64,000 nucleotides of DNA from Pilimelia columellifera (GTDB lineage Bacteria; Actinomycetota; Actinomycetes; Mycobacteriales; Micromonosporaceae), in the NCBI RefSeq assembly GCF_039532605.1, contig NZ_BAAARY010000007.1:62001-126000 (forward strand), written 5' to 3'. Numbering within the stretch: position 1 is the first letter of the stretch; every line of letters begins with the position of its first letter. The position numbers and the translations under genes are program-made. Shown piece after piece: positions 52,258-61,056 of the stretch. The notes below the pieces were generated by a model that saw only the letters and a program-made list of their open reading frames with translations, was not told the DNA's origin and searched no databases.

Positions 52258-53355
52258 TCAGCGCCGGCTCAGCTCGGCGTCACCGGCGAGTCGGGCCTGC
52301 CGGTCGGCCTCGGAGAGGGCGTCGAGCATCCCGTCGAGGTCGCCGCCGAGGACCAGGTCCAGGTTGTACGCGGTGTAGCCGATGCGGTGATCGGTGATCC
52401 GGTTCTGCGGGAAGTTGTAGGTGCGGATCCGCTCGGAGCGGTCCACGGTGCGCACCTGGAGGCGCCGGGCGTCCGAGGCGGCCGCGTCGGCGGCCTCCTG
52501 GGCGGCGGCCAGCAGCCGGGCGCGCAGGATCCGCATCGCCTGCTCCCGGTTCTGCAGCTGGGACTTCTCGTTCTGGCAGGACACGACGATGCCGGTCGGC
52601 AGGTGGGTGATCCGCACCGCGGAGTCGGTGGTGTTGACCGACTGACCACCGGGACCGGAGGACCGGAACACATCGATGCGTAGGTCGTTGGCCTCGATCT
52701 GGACATCGACGTCCTCGGCCTCGGGCAGCACCAGCACCCCGGCGGCCGAGGTGTGGATCCGGCCCTGGGACTCGGTGACGGGCACCCGTTGGACGCGGTG
52801 CACGCCGCCCTCCCACTTGAGCCGGGACCAGACGCCGTTGCCGCCGTCGGGCACGCCCTTGGTCTTGACCGCCAGCGACACGTCCTTGACGCCGCCCAGG
52901 TCGGACTCCTGGGCGTCGATGACCTCGGTCACCCAGCCGTGACGCTCGGCGTACCGGGTGTACATCCGCAGCAGGTCGCTGGCGAACAGCGCCGACTCCT
53001 CGCCGCCCTCGCCGGCCTTGATCTCGACGATGACGTCCTTGGCGTCGTGCGGGTCGCGCGGAATGAGCAGCTCGGACAGGCGTCGCTCCAACGCGGGCAG
53101 CTCGCTGGCGAGCGTTTCGGTCTCGGCCGCGAAGGCCGGGTCCTCGGCCGCCAGCTCCCGGGCCGCGATCAGGTCCGCGCGGGCCTGCCGCAGCTCGGCT
53201 GCCGCCTTCTGGATGGGCGCCAGGACGGCGAAACGCCGGCCCACCCGACGGGCGGTGGCCTGGTCGGCGTGGATGGCCGGGTCGGCCAGGCGGGCCTCCA
53301 GCTCGGCGTACTCGGCCAGAAGACCAGCGAGCCGCTGGCTGCCGTTGTCGCTCAA
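52258..53355 (-). CDS. prfA: peptide chain release factor 1
   Basis: About 365 residues. The anticodon-like PVT motif (VPVTESQGRIHT) reads UAA/UAG and GPGGQSVNTTDSAVR carries the GGQ peptidyl-tRNA hydrolysis motif. The start is a TTG at 53355 with GGAGGAAA upstream; the frame runs further with no homology. It follows rpmE by 148 bp. Confidence 0.95.
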   Translation of the reverse strand: MSDNGSQRLAGLLAEYAELEARLADPAIHADQATARRVGRRFAVLAPIQKAAAELRQARADLIAARELAAEDPAFAAETETLASELPALERRLSELLIPRDPHDAKDVIVEIKAGEGGEESALFASDLLRMYTRYAERHGWVTEVIDAQESDLGGVKDVSLAVKTKGVPDGGNGVWSRLKWEGGVHRVQRVPVTESQGRIHTSAAGVLVLPEAEDVDVQIEANDLRIDVFRSSGPGGQSVNTTDSAVRITHLPTGIVVSCQNEKSQLQNREQAMRILRARLLAAAQEAADAAASDARRLQVRTVDRSERIRTYNFPQNRITDHRIGYTAYNLDLVLGGDLDGMLDALSEADRQARLAGDAELSRR

Positions 53356-53503
53356 CGCGTTTCCTCCGTCGGACGGAGGGGCCGCCGCTGGTCGTCCCAG
53401 CCGTGCCCCGGGAAGTGGCGGCGGGTCGGCCGCCGGCCATGGGACGCGAGCGGCGCCCGCCCCGACCGCCAGGGCCGTGTGGGACGAGCGCCGGTCGGAC
53501 GAG

Positions 53504-53725
53504 CTACTTCTTGCCGCTGGAGATCTTGCCGTACTTGGCCTGGAACTTCGCGACCCGGCCCGCGGTGTCGAGCACGCGCTGCTTACCGGTATAGAACGGG
53601 TGGCAGGCGCTGCAGGTCTCGACGTGGATCGAGCCACCCTTGGCGGTGCTGCGGGTGGTGAACGTGCTCCCACAGGAGCAGCTGACCTGCGTGCTGACGT
53701 ACTCGGGGTGAATGCCCTGCTTCAT
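53504..53725 (-). CDS. rpmE: 50S ribosomal protein L31, zinc-binding type
   Basis: 73 residues. Two Cys pairs, SCSCGS and CSACHP, mark the zinc-containing (C+) form rather than the zinc-free paralogue. HPEYVSTQVSCSCGSTF and HPFYTGKQRVLDTAGRV are conserved. ATG at 53725 matches the family start. Confidence 0.95.
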   Translation of the reverse strand: MKQGIHPEYVSTQVSCSCGSTFTTRSTAKGGSIHVETCSACHPFYTGKQRVLDTAGRVAKFQAKYGKISSGKK

Positions 53726-53861
53726 GACCGCGGTCCTTTCGTCGATGGTCGCCGGGCGCCGGGCGGACGTCGCGCAGGCGATGTCCGGGCGTGCCGCTGG
53801 CGGCGCGTCGGGGCGCCACAGGCGGTCGCGGGAGGCGGGAACCGGTACCAGGTTGGCCGGC

Positions 53862-55145
53862 TCACCAGTCTGCCACGCTCTGGCGGGGCGCGGGCAGCGG
53901 GGTGACCGCACTGGTCAACACCGGGGCGACGGGCGCCATTCCCGCCCGCTGCGGGGGCGCGACTGACGTCGCGGCCCGGCCGTACCGGGCCAGTTGGCGC
54001 GCCTCGGCGTCGAGGTAGAAGTTGGGCCGTAGGTCGGCCTCGGCGTAGTAGCGGTGGAAGACGCCGGTGGCGCTGGCGGACATCGGCGGGACGATCCAGG
54101 TCCAGTCGGCCGGGACATCACGCCCGGCCCGGCCCTCGGCACGCAGGTGGGCCAGGAACCGGGCCGACTCGGTGTGATGGTCAGTGATCTTGATGCCGTC
54201 CTGGTCGAACGACCACAGCACCGCCCGGTTCAGCTCCACCAGCGCCCGGTCCCGCCACAACGTGGCCTCCCGCGAGGTGTCCAGGCCGAGGCGCCGTGCC
54301 ACCTCCGGGAGCAGGTCGTAGCGGTCGCTGTCGGCGAAGTTACGCGCCCCGATCTCGGTGCCCATGTACCAGCCGCTGAACGGCGCCAGCGGATAGTGCA
54401 GCCCGCCGATGGTCAGCCGCATGTTGGCGATCGCGGGAACGGCGTTCCAGCGAAGCCCCAGCTCGGCGAACCAGGCGTGCTCCGGGTGCCGCAACCGCAC
54501 CTCGAGCACGGCCTCGGCCGGCAACGGGAACAGCCGGACGCCGTCAGCCGGGGTCTCGATGGCCAGGGGCAGCACGTCGAAGCGCCCGCCGGCGCCGGTC
54601 CAGCCCCGCTCGGCCATCGCGGCGGTGAAGTGGACGTTGCGCGGGTCCCCGGTGACCGTGCCGTCCGGGGCGCGGTAGCCGGCGTACCGGATGAGCTGCT
54701 CGTTCCAGATCCGCGGGTACGGCCGTCCCGGCGTCGCCGGGGCGAAGACCGAGATCACCGGACGGATCATCCCGGGCCGCGCGTCCTCGCCGGCGAGACC
54801 CGAGGCGATCTTGAGGTGTTCGACCGCGCCGGCATGGATCCCGGCGGCGCTGCGGACCCGACGCCGGTCGAGGACGACCAGACTGCGCCAGTACAGCCGG
54901 CCGATGCACCGGCTGGCGTTACGCCAGGCGAGCTTGGCGCCGTGGGCCAGCTCCTGCGGCGTGTGGGTGTAGTTGCCGGTGGCCGCGACCTGGGCGCGGA
55001 CCCGCGCCAGCCGGGGCTCGACCGGGCCGAGGCGGGGATTCTCGCCGTAGCAGCGGCCAAGAAACTCCTCGGCTTCGGCGAGGTCGAGCGGCGCGTCCGG
55101 CTCCCATCGGCGGGTGGGGACGTCGCGGTAACCGGGCACCGGCAT
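53862..55145 (-). CDS. nos: nitric oxide synthase oxygenase (bacterial NOS)
   Basis: 427 residues, oxygenase domain only. Heme ligand Cys80 in WRNASRCIGR, substrate-binding Glu264 in GWYMGTEIGARNF, and the pterin-side WTWIVPPMSASATGVFHRYY are conserved. It oxidises L-arginine to nitric oxide and citrulline using borrowed reductases. The C-terminal 50 residues are an Ala/Pro-rich tail. AGGAGG precedes the ATG. It sits between rpmE and rho, in an otherwise conserved locus, with its own promoter expected in the gap beyond the rho terminator. Role could be antioxidant or in secondary-metabolite nitration. Confidence 0.95.
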   Translation of the reverse strand: MPVPGYRDVPTRRWEPDAPLDLAEAEEFLGRCYGENPRLGPVEPRLARVRAQVAATGNYTHTPQELAHGAKLAWRNASRCIGRLYWRSLVVLDRRRVRSAAGIHAGAVEHLKIASGLAGEDARPGMIRPVISVFAPATPGRPYPRIWNEQLIRYAGYRAPDGTVTGDPRNVHFTAAMAERGWTGAGGRFDVLPLAIETPADGVRLFPLPAEAVLEVRLRHPEHAWFAELGLRWNAVPAIANMRLTIGGLHYPLAPFSGWYMGTEIGARNFADSDRYDLLPEVARRLGLDTSREATLWRDRALVELNRAVLWSFDQDGIKITDHHTESARFLAHLRAEGRAGRDVPADWTWIVPPMSASATGVFHRYYAEADLRPNFYLDAEARQLARYGRAATSVAPPQRAGMAPVAPVLTSAVTPLPAPRQSVADW

Positions 55146-55257
55146 GTGTGCGGCCTCCTGTCAGAACTGTCCGCAGCCAGAATCTGACACACCGCCATGC
55201 CGGTCGACTAGCCCGCAAAAGTCATAAATCGCCCAGTTGGGTGTCCATCGGCAACGA

Positions 55258-55305
55258 CGACGCCCGCGAAACGGACCACCTGTGCGATCCACTTCGCGGG
55301 CGTCG
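55258..55305 (-). terminator. terminator of rho
   Basis: Perfect 13-bp arms (55258-55270 and 55293-55305), 22-nt loop, 13 nt past the rho stop codon. It separates rho from nos. Confidence 0.8.
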
Positions 55306-55318
55306 AACGCTCAGCCGA

Positions 55319-57262
55319 TTACTCGCCCGGGCTCGTCTTGGCGATCTGCATGAGGAACTCGATGTTGGTGTTGGTCTGCTTGAGCTTTTCGAGCAGCAGA
55401 TCCAACGCCGCGTGCGAGTCCAGCGAATGCAGAACCTTCCGGAGCTTGTGGATGATCACCGACTCCTCGGGCGCGAGGAGGATGTCCTCCTTGCGGGTGC
55501 CCGACGGGTCGATGTCGATGGCCGGGAAGACCCGCTTGTCGGCGATCTTCCGGTCCAGCTTCAACTCCGCATTGCCGGTGCCCTTGAACTCCTCGAAGAT
55601 GACGTTGTCCATCGCCGATCCGGTCTCCACCAACGCGGTGGCCAGGATCGTCAACGAGCCGCCGTTCTCGATGTTGCGCGCCGCGCCGAGGAACCGCTTC
55701 GGCGGGTACAGCGCCGTCGAGTCGATACCGCCGGACAGGATCCGACCGGACGCCGGAGCGGCCAGGTTGTACGCCCGGCCCAGCCGCGTGATCGAGTCGA
55801 GCAGGACGACCACGTCGTGACCCAGCTCCACCAGCCGCTTGGCCCGCTCGATCGCCAGCTCGGCGACCGTCGTGTGGTCCGCCGGCGGACGGTCGAAGGT
55901 GGAGGCGATGACCTCGCCCTTCACCGACCGCTGCATGTCGGTGACCTCTTCGGGCCGCTCGTCCACCAGCACCACCATGAGGTGGCACTCCGGGTTGTTC
56001 TTGGTGATCGCGTTCGCGATCGCCTGTAGGACCATCGTCTTGCCCGCCTTGGGCGGCGAGACGATGAGGGCGCGCTGACCCTTGCCGATCGGCATCACCA
56101 GATCGATGACCCGGGTGGTGAGGATGTTGGCCTCGGTCTCCAGGCGCAGCCGGTCCTGCGGGTACAGCGGGGTGAGCTTGTAGAACTCCGGCCGGCGGCG
56201 CGCCTCGTCGGGCTCCATCCCGTTGATGGTGTCCAGCCGGACCAGCGGGTTGTACTTGTCCCGCCGGTTGCCGCCGCCCTCGCCGCTGTCGCGGCCGGCC
56301 CGCACCGCGCCGGTGACCGCGTCGCCGCGCCGGAGCCCGTGCTTCTTGACCTGGGACATCGACACGTAGACATCGTTGGAGCCGGCCAGGTACCCGGTGG
56401 TCCGCACGAACGCGTAGCTGTCGAGCACGTCCAGAATGCCGGCGACCGGCACCAGCACGTCCTCGTCGTTGACCTGCGGCTCGGCGCCTTCGGAACGCTC
56501 GCGGCCGCCGGCGCGGCCGCCACGGCGGTCCCGGTCGCGGTCACGGAACCGGCTGCGACGGCTACGACGGCCGGCCTGGTCGTCGTCGTCGTCGCGGTCG
56601 TTACGGTCACGCTCGGCGCGCTCGCCACGGTCCCGGTCGCCACGGTCGTTGCGGTCGCGGTCGTTGCGGTCACGCCGAACGTCCGGGCGCTCGCGGCGAG
56701 GCTCGTTCCGGTCGCTGGACTCGGAACGGTCCCGGTCGCCGCGGTCCCGACGGGGCTCGACGCCCTCAGCCCGCTCGCCGCGGTCCCTACGGTGCTCGCC
56801 GCCGTCGGCCCGCTCACGCCGGGGCTCGCCCCGGTCAGCGACCTCGACGCCGGAGTCGGCCCGCTCCTCGCCGGCTCGCGCCGCCGGGGCGCCGGACCTG
56901 GTCCGACGGGGACGACGACCGCCCTCGGTCTCGCCGCGCTCGTCGGCGCCGACGGACGCCGCCTGCCGCGGCGCCTCGCTCACCTCGGCCCGGACCTCTT
57001 CCCGCGCGGGCGCCACGGCAGCGGCGACCTCGGACCGGGCCCGCACCGGGGCCCCACCGCCCTGACGCTCGGAGATGGCGGCGATGAGCTCGCTCTTGCG
57101 CATCCGCGCGGTGCCGGAGATACCAAGCGACGTGGCCATGCTCTGCAGCTCAGGCAGCAGCATCGCGGACAGGCCGGTGCCCGAGCGCCGTCGGCGCGTG
57201 GCGCCGGTGCTGGCGTCGGCGACGTTGGTGACATCCGACGTGACGCCGGTGGTGTCGCTCAA
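55319..57262 (-). CDS. rho: transcription termination factor Rho, with long Arg/Asp-rich insertion
   Basis: About 647 residues. RHO-N helix at about 30-70 (LLPELQSMATSLGISGTARMRKSEL), then about 200 residues of low-complexity charged sequence rich in Arg, Asp, Glu and Gly (about 70-265), the RNA-binding cold-shock domain (about 265-345), and the RecA-like motor with SPPKAGKT and the DERPEEVTDMQRSV stretch. The insertion is a hallmark of actinobacterial Rho and may bind RNA or drive condensation. TTG start at 57262 with AAGGAA upstream. Confidence 0.95.
   Translation of the reverse strand: MSDTTGVTSDVTNVADASTGATRRRRSGTGLSAMLLPELQSMATSLGISGTARMRKSELIAAISERQGGGAPVRARSEVAAAVAPAREEVRAEVSEAPRQAASVGADERGETEGGRRPRRTRSGAPAARAGEERADSGVEVADRGEPRRERADGGEHRRDRGERAEGVEPRRDRGDRDRSESSDRNEPRRERPDVRRDRNDRDRNDRGDRDRGERAERDRNDRDDDDDQAGRRSRRSRFRDRDRDRRGGRAGGRERSEGAEPQVNDEDVLVPVAGILDVLDSYAFVRTTGYLAGSNDVYVSMSQVKKHGLRRGDAVTGAVRAGRDSGEGGGNRRDKYNPLVRLDTINGMEPDEARRRPEFYKLTPLYPQDRLRLETEANILTTRVIDLVMPIGKGQRALIVSPPKAGKTMVLQAIANAITKNNPECHLMVVLVDERPEEVTDMQRSVKGEVIASTFDRPPADHTTVAELAIERAKRLVELGHDVVVLLDSITRLGRAYNLAAPASGRILSGGIDSTALYPPKRFLGAARNIENGGSLTILATALVETGSAMDNVIFEEFKGTGNAELKLDRKIADKRVFPAIDIDPSGTRKEDILLAPEESVIIHKLRKVLHSLDSHAALDLLLEKLKQTNTNIEFLMQIAKTSPGE
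56498..56845 (-). other. Arg/Asp low-complexity coding segment in rho
   Basis: Encodes residues about 140-255 of Rho, dominated by DR, ER, RR and ND repeats (for example DRDRNDRGDRDRGERAERDR). On the plus strand it reads as a long open frame rich in Val and Ala, which is a shadow. Confidence 0.8.
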
Positions 57263-57760
57263 TGGATTCCTTCCCTCGTTAGGCCGGGCTGCCGAGTTGA
57301 CGATCAGATGATGGCTCGGTGGCCTCGGTAGACCCGCCCCGCTCACAGGCGGGGCACGGGTGTGGGCACAGCTTCGGGCCGCAATTGCCTCCAGCGGCCC
57401 GAGACGGGCGACCGGCGATCCCGCCAAGAATCGGATGGAGCCACTGGCTTGACGAGAATTGACGGGCAACCGTCGAAACTGGGTGACCTGCCCGTGGATC
57501 TGATCCGACGGGGGGCACCCGATGACCGCTGGCTCGGCGTTGTGCTCATGATGACCGCTCGAAAAGACGCGCTCATGGTCCTGCGTCACGTACGCCTGCT
57601 CGCGGCTGTGCCTGGGTGAAGCGTAGTCATACCCTGACAGGTACGGCAAGCTACCTGCGATGACAGACTCAAACCCGGCGTGTCACCACCCCACCAGACC
57701 GGACAAATACCGGGCTGACCAGACATTGCTCCGACCGAATCCGGGGTCGACGATCGCCGG
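57263..57760 (-). other. 498-bp non-coding leader between thrB and rho
   Basis: No credible gene. Two GC hairpins lie in the last 140 nt before rho: 57336-57355 (7-bp stem, 6-nt loop) and 57374-57402 (perfect 9-bp stem, 11-nt loop). They could terminate thrB transcripts or act in rho leader RNA control. I see no riboswitch I can name and no convincing promoter. Confidence 0.45.
57374..57402 (-). other. hairpin in the rho leader
   Basis: Perfect 9-bp arms TCGGGCCGC and its complement with an 11-nt loop, 112 nt before the rho start. Terminator or leader structure; no T-tract. Confidence 0.4.
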
Positions 57761-58666
57761 CTACGGACCGGCGACCTGTGCTCCCTGCCCGTCGACCGGC
57801 AGCTGGCGGGCCTGCCACCCGGGTCCCGGGTCGAACGCTTCCGGCGGCGGCGACAGCGCCAGCACACTGGGACCGGCGCCGCTGACAACAGCCGCCACCC
57901 CGAGCGCCCGCAACCGCGTCACCAGGGCCGCCGTCGCCGGCATTTCCGCCGCCCGGCGCCGCTGGTGCAGTCGGTCCTCGGTAGCGGCGAACAGCAGCTC
58001 AGGGGCGCTGACGAGGGCGTGGCTCAGTAGCGCGGACCGGCCGGCGTTGAAGGCCGCGTCGGCGTGCGGCACCGTCGCCGGGAGCGCGGCCCTGGCGTGG
58101 GCGGTCAGCCCACGCTCGGCCGGCACGAAGACCGTCGGCGCCAGCCCGGCCACCGGGGTGAGCCGGGCCGCGAACGCCCGCGGCCGCGCCGGTGACGACG
58201 CCCGCCAGGCGATGGTCACGCCGCCGAGCAGGCAGGCGGCCACGTTGTCAGGGTGCCCCTCCATCCGGGCCGCGAGGTCGAGCAGGTCGGCGTCGTCGTG
58301 ACGGTCGGCGCCACCGACGGTCAACGCCCGGGCGGCCAGCAACCCCGAAATGATCGCCGCTGACGACGAGCCCAACCCCCGGGCCTGGGGAATCGCGTTG
58401 ACGCAGCGGATCGACAACCCCGGCGGACGCGCCCCGAGAGCATCGAACGCCGCCAGCATCGCCCGGGCCACCAGATGCCCCTCGTCGCCAGACGCGGCGT
58501 CGGCGCCCTCGCCCGCGACGACCACCGTGACCCCGCGCTCGACCACCCGGACCCGCACCTCGTCGTAGCAGGCCAGCGCCAGGCCGAGCGCGTCGAAGCC
58601 GGGACCGAGATTCGCGCTCGTGGCCGGAGCGCGGACCACGACCTCGCCCGAGCCGAAGATCGTCAT
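57761..58666 (-). CDS. thrB: homoserine kinase
   Basis: 301 residues, GHMP kinase making O-phosphohomoserine for threonine synthesis. APATSANLGPGFDALGLAL at the start, the ATP-loop ARGLGSSSAAI and GGVTIAW are diagnostic. Separated from thrC by an MFS gene. Confidence 0.94.
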   Translation of the reverse strand: MTIFGSGEVVVRAPATSANLGPGFDALGLALACYDEVRVRVVERGVTVVVAGEGADAASGDEGHLVARAMLAAFDALGARPPGLSIRCVNAIPQARGLGSSSAAIISGLLAARALTVGGADRHDDADLLDLAARMEGHPDNVAACLLGGVTIAWRASSPARPRAFAARLTPVAGLAPTVFVPAERGLTAHARAALPATVPHADAAFNAGRSALLSHALVSAPELLFAATEDRLHQRRRAAEMPATAALVTRLRALGVAAVVSGAGPSVLALSPPPEAFDPGPGWQARQLPVDGQGAQVAGP

Positions 58667-58692
58667 CGGGCAAGGCTAGCGGCCGGACGTGC

Positions 58693-59898
58693 TCAGCGCG
58701 GCAGCCGCCTGGCGACCAGCCACCATCCGCACGCGTAGACGAGCGTCACCGATCCGCAGGCGGCGATGATCGTCCGGATCTCCAGGACGTCGAGCGCCGC
58801 CCCGACGGCCAGTTGGCTGATCGAGATCGCCAAGGTCGCCAACATCATGTCGGTGGCGAACACCCTTCCACGCAGACCGTCCGGGATCTCCTGTTGCAGG
58901 GCGTAGTTGGAGATGACCCAGTTCGAACCACCCGCGACGTGCGCGACGAACACCAGGACCAGAGTCAACGCGAACCACGGCGAGGCGGCGACGCCCAGGT
59001 ATGACAGCCCGTAGAGCGACATCGAGACCGCGAGGCCAGGCAGCAGCCAGGACCGGTTGGCCAGCAACCGGCGGGTGGCCAACGGCCCGACCAGCGCCCC
59101 CAGGCCGCGGATGGCGAACAGCAGGCCGGTCCCCATCGCGCCGACGCCGAACGAGATGGCCAGCAACGGAAACACCGTCAGGACGCCGTTGCCGAGCCCG
59201 ACCGCGGACTTGACCGTCACCAGCGCCCGCACCCGGGGGCGTGCGCCGATGAACCGCAGCGACTCGGCCAGCGCCGCCAGCGGCCGCGCCGGCGCCCGGT
59301 CGGCGTCGCGCGGCAGCTGGAGCGGGCGGCGGATCAGCCAGGTGACCGCGGAGGCCGCGGCCAGGGCGACAGCGGCGATGACGAAGCTCGGCCGCGCGCC
59401 GAGCTGACTGCTGATCACCCCGCCGAGCGAGGCGCCGACTACCGCCATGGTGCCCCAGGCAGACCCGGCGACGGCGTTCGCCAACGGCAGATCGGGCGGA
59501 TCGACCACATTGGGCAATGCCGCCCCCGCCGCCGGGGAGTAGAACGCCTTGGCGACCGCCACCGCCGCGATCGCCGGCAACGCCACCCAGGCCGTCGCCG
59601 GACTACGCACCAGCAACAGGGCCAACACGCCGCCGATCGAGGCCACATTCGCCACCATCATGATCTTGCGCCGGTCGAGCCGGTCGGCGACGGTGCCGGT
59701 GAACGGCAGCAGCAGCGCCACGATGCCGGTGTCGACGGCCAACACCAGCGCGCCGAGCCGGCCGTCCCCGGTCAGCTCCGGCAGCAGGACCAGCAGCGGG
59801 ACCAACACGAACCAGTCCGCCCCGAAAACCACCATCTCGGCGAAGAACAGGCGCCGGAAGTCACGGTTACGCTTCAGCAGGTCCAGTGGCGACGACAC
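58693..59898 (-). CDS. MFS transporter (MFS_3/enterobactin-exporter-like)
   Basis: 401 residues, about 12 membrane segments. GTVADRLDRRKIMM between helices 2 and 3 is the major-facilitator motif. The N-terminus LKRNRDFRRLFFAEM and overall length resemble the DHA3-type exporters. It lies between thrB and thrC, 26 and 71 bp from them, on the same strand. Substrate unknown; an amino acid or drug are both possible. Confidence 0.88.
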   Translation of the reverse strand: MSSPLDLLKRNRDFRRLFFAEMVVFGADWFVLVPLLVLLPELTGDGRLGALVLAVDTGIVALLLPFTGTVADRLDRRKIMMVANVASIGGVLALLLVRSPATAWVALPAIAAVAVAKAFYSPAAGAALPNVVDPPDLPLANAVAGSAWGTMAVVGASLGGVISSQLGARPSFVIAAVALAAASAVTWLIRRPLQLPRDADRAPARPLAALAESLRFIGARPRVRALVTVKSAVGLGNGVLTVFPLLAISFGVGAMGTGLLFAIRGLGALVGPLATRRLLANRSWLLPGLAVSMSLYGLSYLGVAASPWFALTLVLVFVAHVAGGSNWVISNYALQQEIPDGLRGRVFATDMMLATLAISISQLAVGAALDVLEIRTIIAACGSVTLVYACGWWLVARRLPR

Positions 59899-59969
59899 CG
59901 GCCGACCCTACGCTCCCGGACCGACGACCCGGATCATGGGCCAAGTCAGGCCGATGCGACCCGGTTCGG

Positions 59970-61037
59970 TCAGGACAGCCCGAGGGCCGCGGCCGCTGCC
60001 GCGGCGTCGTTGGGGATCGTCTGCGGGGTGTCGGCGTTGGACATAGCCGCCTGCGGATCCTTGAGCCCGTTGCCGGTCACGGTGCAGACCACCCGGGCGC
60101 CCCGCGGCAGGCGGCCGTCCGCGCCGGTCCTGAGCAGACCGGCGACGCTGGCCGCGCTGCCCAGCTCCACGAAGACACCCACCTCGCGGGCCAGCAACCG
60201 GTACGCGGCCAGGATCTCGTCGTCGGTGACCGCGTCGATGAGCCCGCCGGACTCGTCCCGGGCCGCCACCGCCTCCGCCCAGCTGGCCGGGTTGCCGATC
60301 CGGATCGCGGTGGCGATCGTCTCCGGCTCCCGCACCACCTCGCCGCGCACGATCGGCGCCGCGCCAGCGGCCTGGAACCCGAACATCCGGGGGCGCCGGG
60401 TCGCGTTGCCGGCGACGTGGTCCTCGCCGTAGCCCATCCAGTACGCGGTGATGTTGCCGGCGTTCCCGACCGGGAGACAGTGGACGTCCGGGGCGTCGCC
60501 GAGGGACTCGACGATCTCGAAAGCGGCGGTCTTCTGCCCATGCAGGCGGTCCGGGTTGACGGAGTTGACCAGAGTCACCGGGTGGTCCTGGGCGAGCTTT
60601 CCGGCCAGCGTCAGGCAGTCGTCGAAATTGCCCTCGACCTCCAGCAGCCGGGCGCCATGCGCCAACGCCTGGGCCAACTTGCCCAACGCGATCCTGCCCT
60701 GCGGCACCAGCACCGCGCAGGTGATGCCGGCACGCGCCGCGTACGCGGCGGCCGAGGCGCTGGTGTTGCCGGTGGAGGCGCAGATGACCGCCTCAGCCCC
60801 TGCCCCGACGGCCTTCGAGACGGCCATCGTCATACCCCGGTCCTTGAAGGACCCGGTCGGGTTCGCGCCCTCGACCTTGAGGAAGACGTCCGCCCCGACC
60901 CGCTCCGACAACGCCGGGGCCGGCAGCAGCGGGGTGTTCCCCTCGTACAGCGTCACCACTGGCGTCGCCGCGTCCACCGGAAGCCGGTCCCGGTACGCCT
61001 CGATCAGCCCCCGCCACATTCCGGCGCCCCCGCTCAT
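59970..61037 (-). CDS. thrC: threonine synthase
   Basis: 355 residues, PLP-dependent. Lysine in NPTGSFKDRGMT, the phosphate-cup CASTGNTSASAAAYAARAG and TLYEGNTPLLPAP are typical. GAGGGG lies upstream of the ATG at 61037. Follows hom by 19 bp. Confidence 0.95.
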   Translation of the reverse strand: MSGGAGMWRGLIEAYRDRLPVDAATPVVTLYEGNTPLLPAPALSERVGADVFLKVEGANPTGSFKDRGMTMAVSKAVGAGAEAVICASTGNTSASAAAYAARAGITCAVLVPQGRIALGKLAQALAHGARLLEVEGNFDDCLTLAGKLAQDHPVTLVNSVNPDRLHGQKTAAFEIVESLGDAPDVHCLPVGNAGNITAYWMGYGEDHVAGNATRRPRMFGFQAAGAAPIVRGEVVREPETIATAIRIGNPASWAEAVAARDESGGLIDAVTDDEILAAYRLLAREVGVFVELGSAASVAGLLRTGADGRLPRGARVVCTVTGNGLKDPQAAMSNADTPQTIPNDAAAAAAALGLS

Positions 61038-61056
61038 GTCGATCGGTTCCCCTCGC

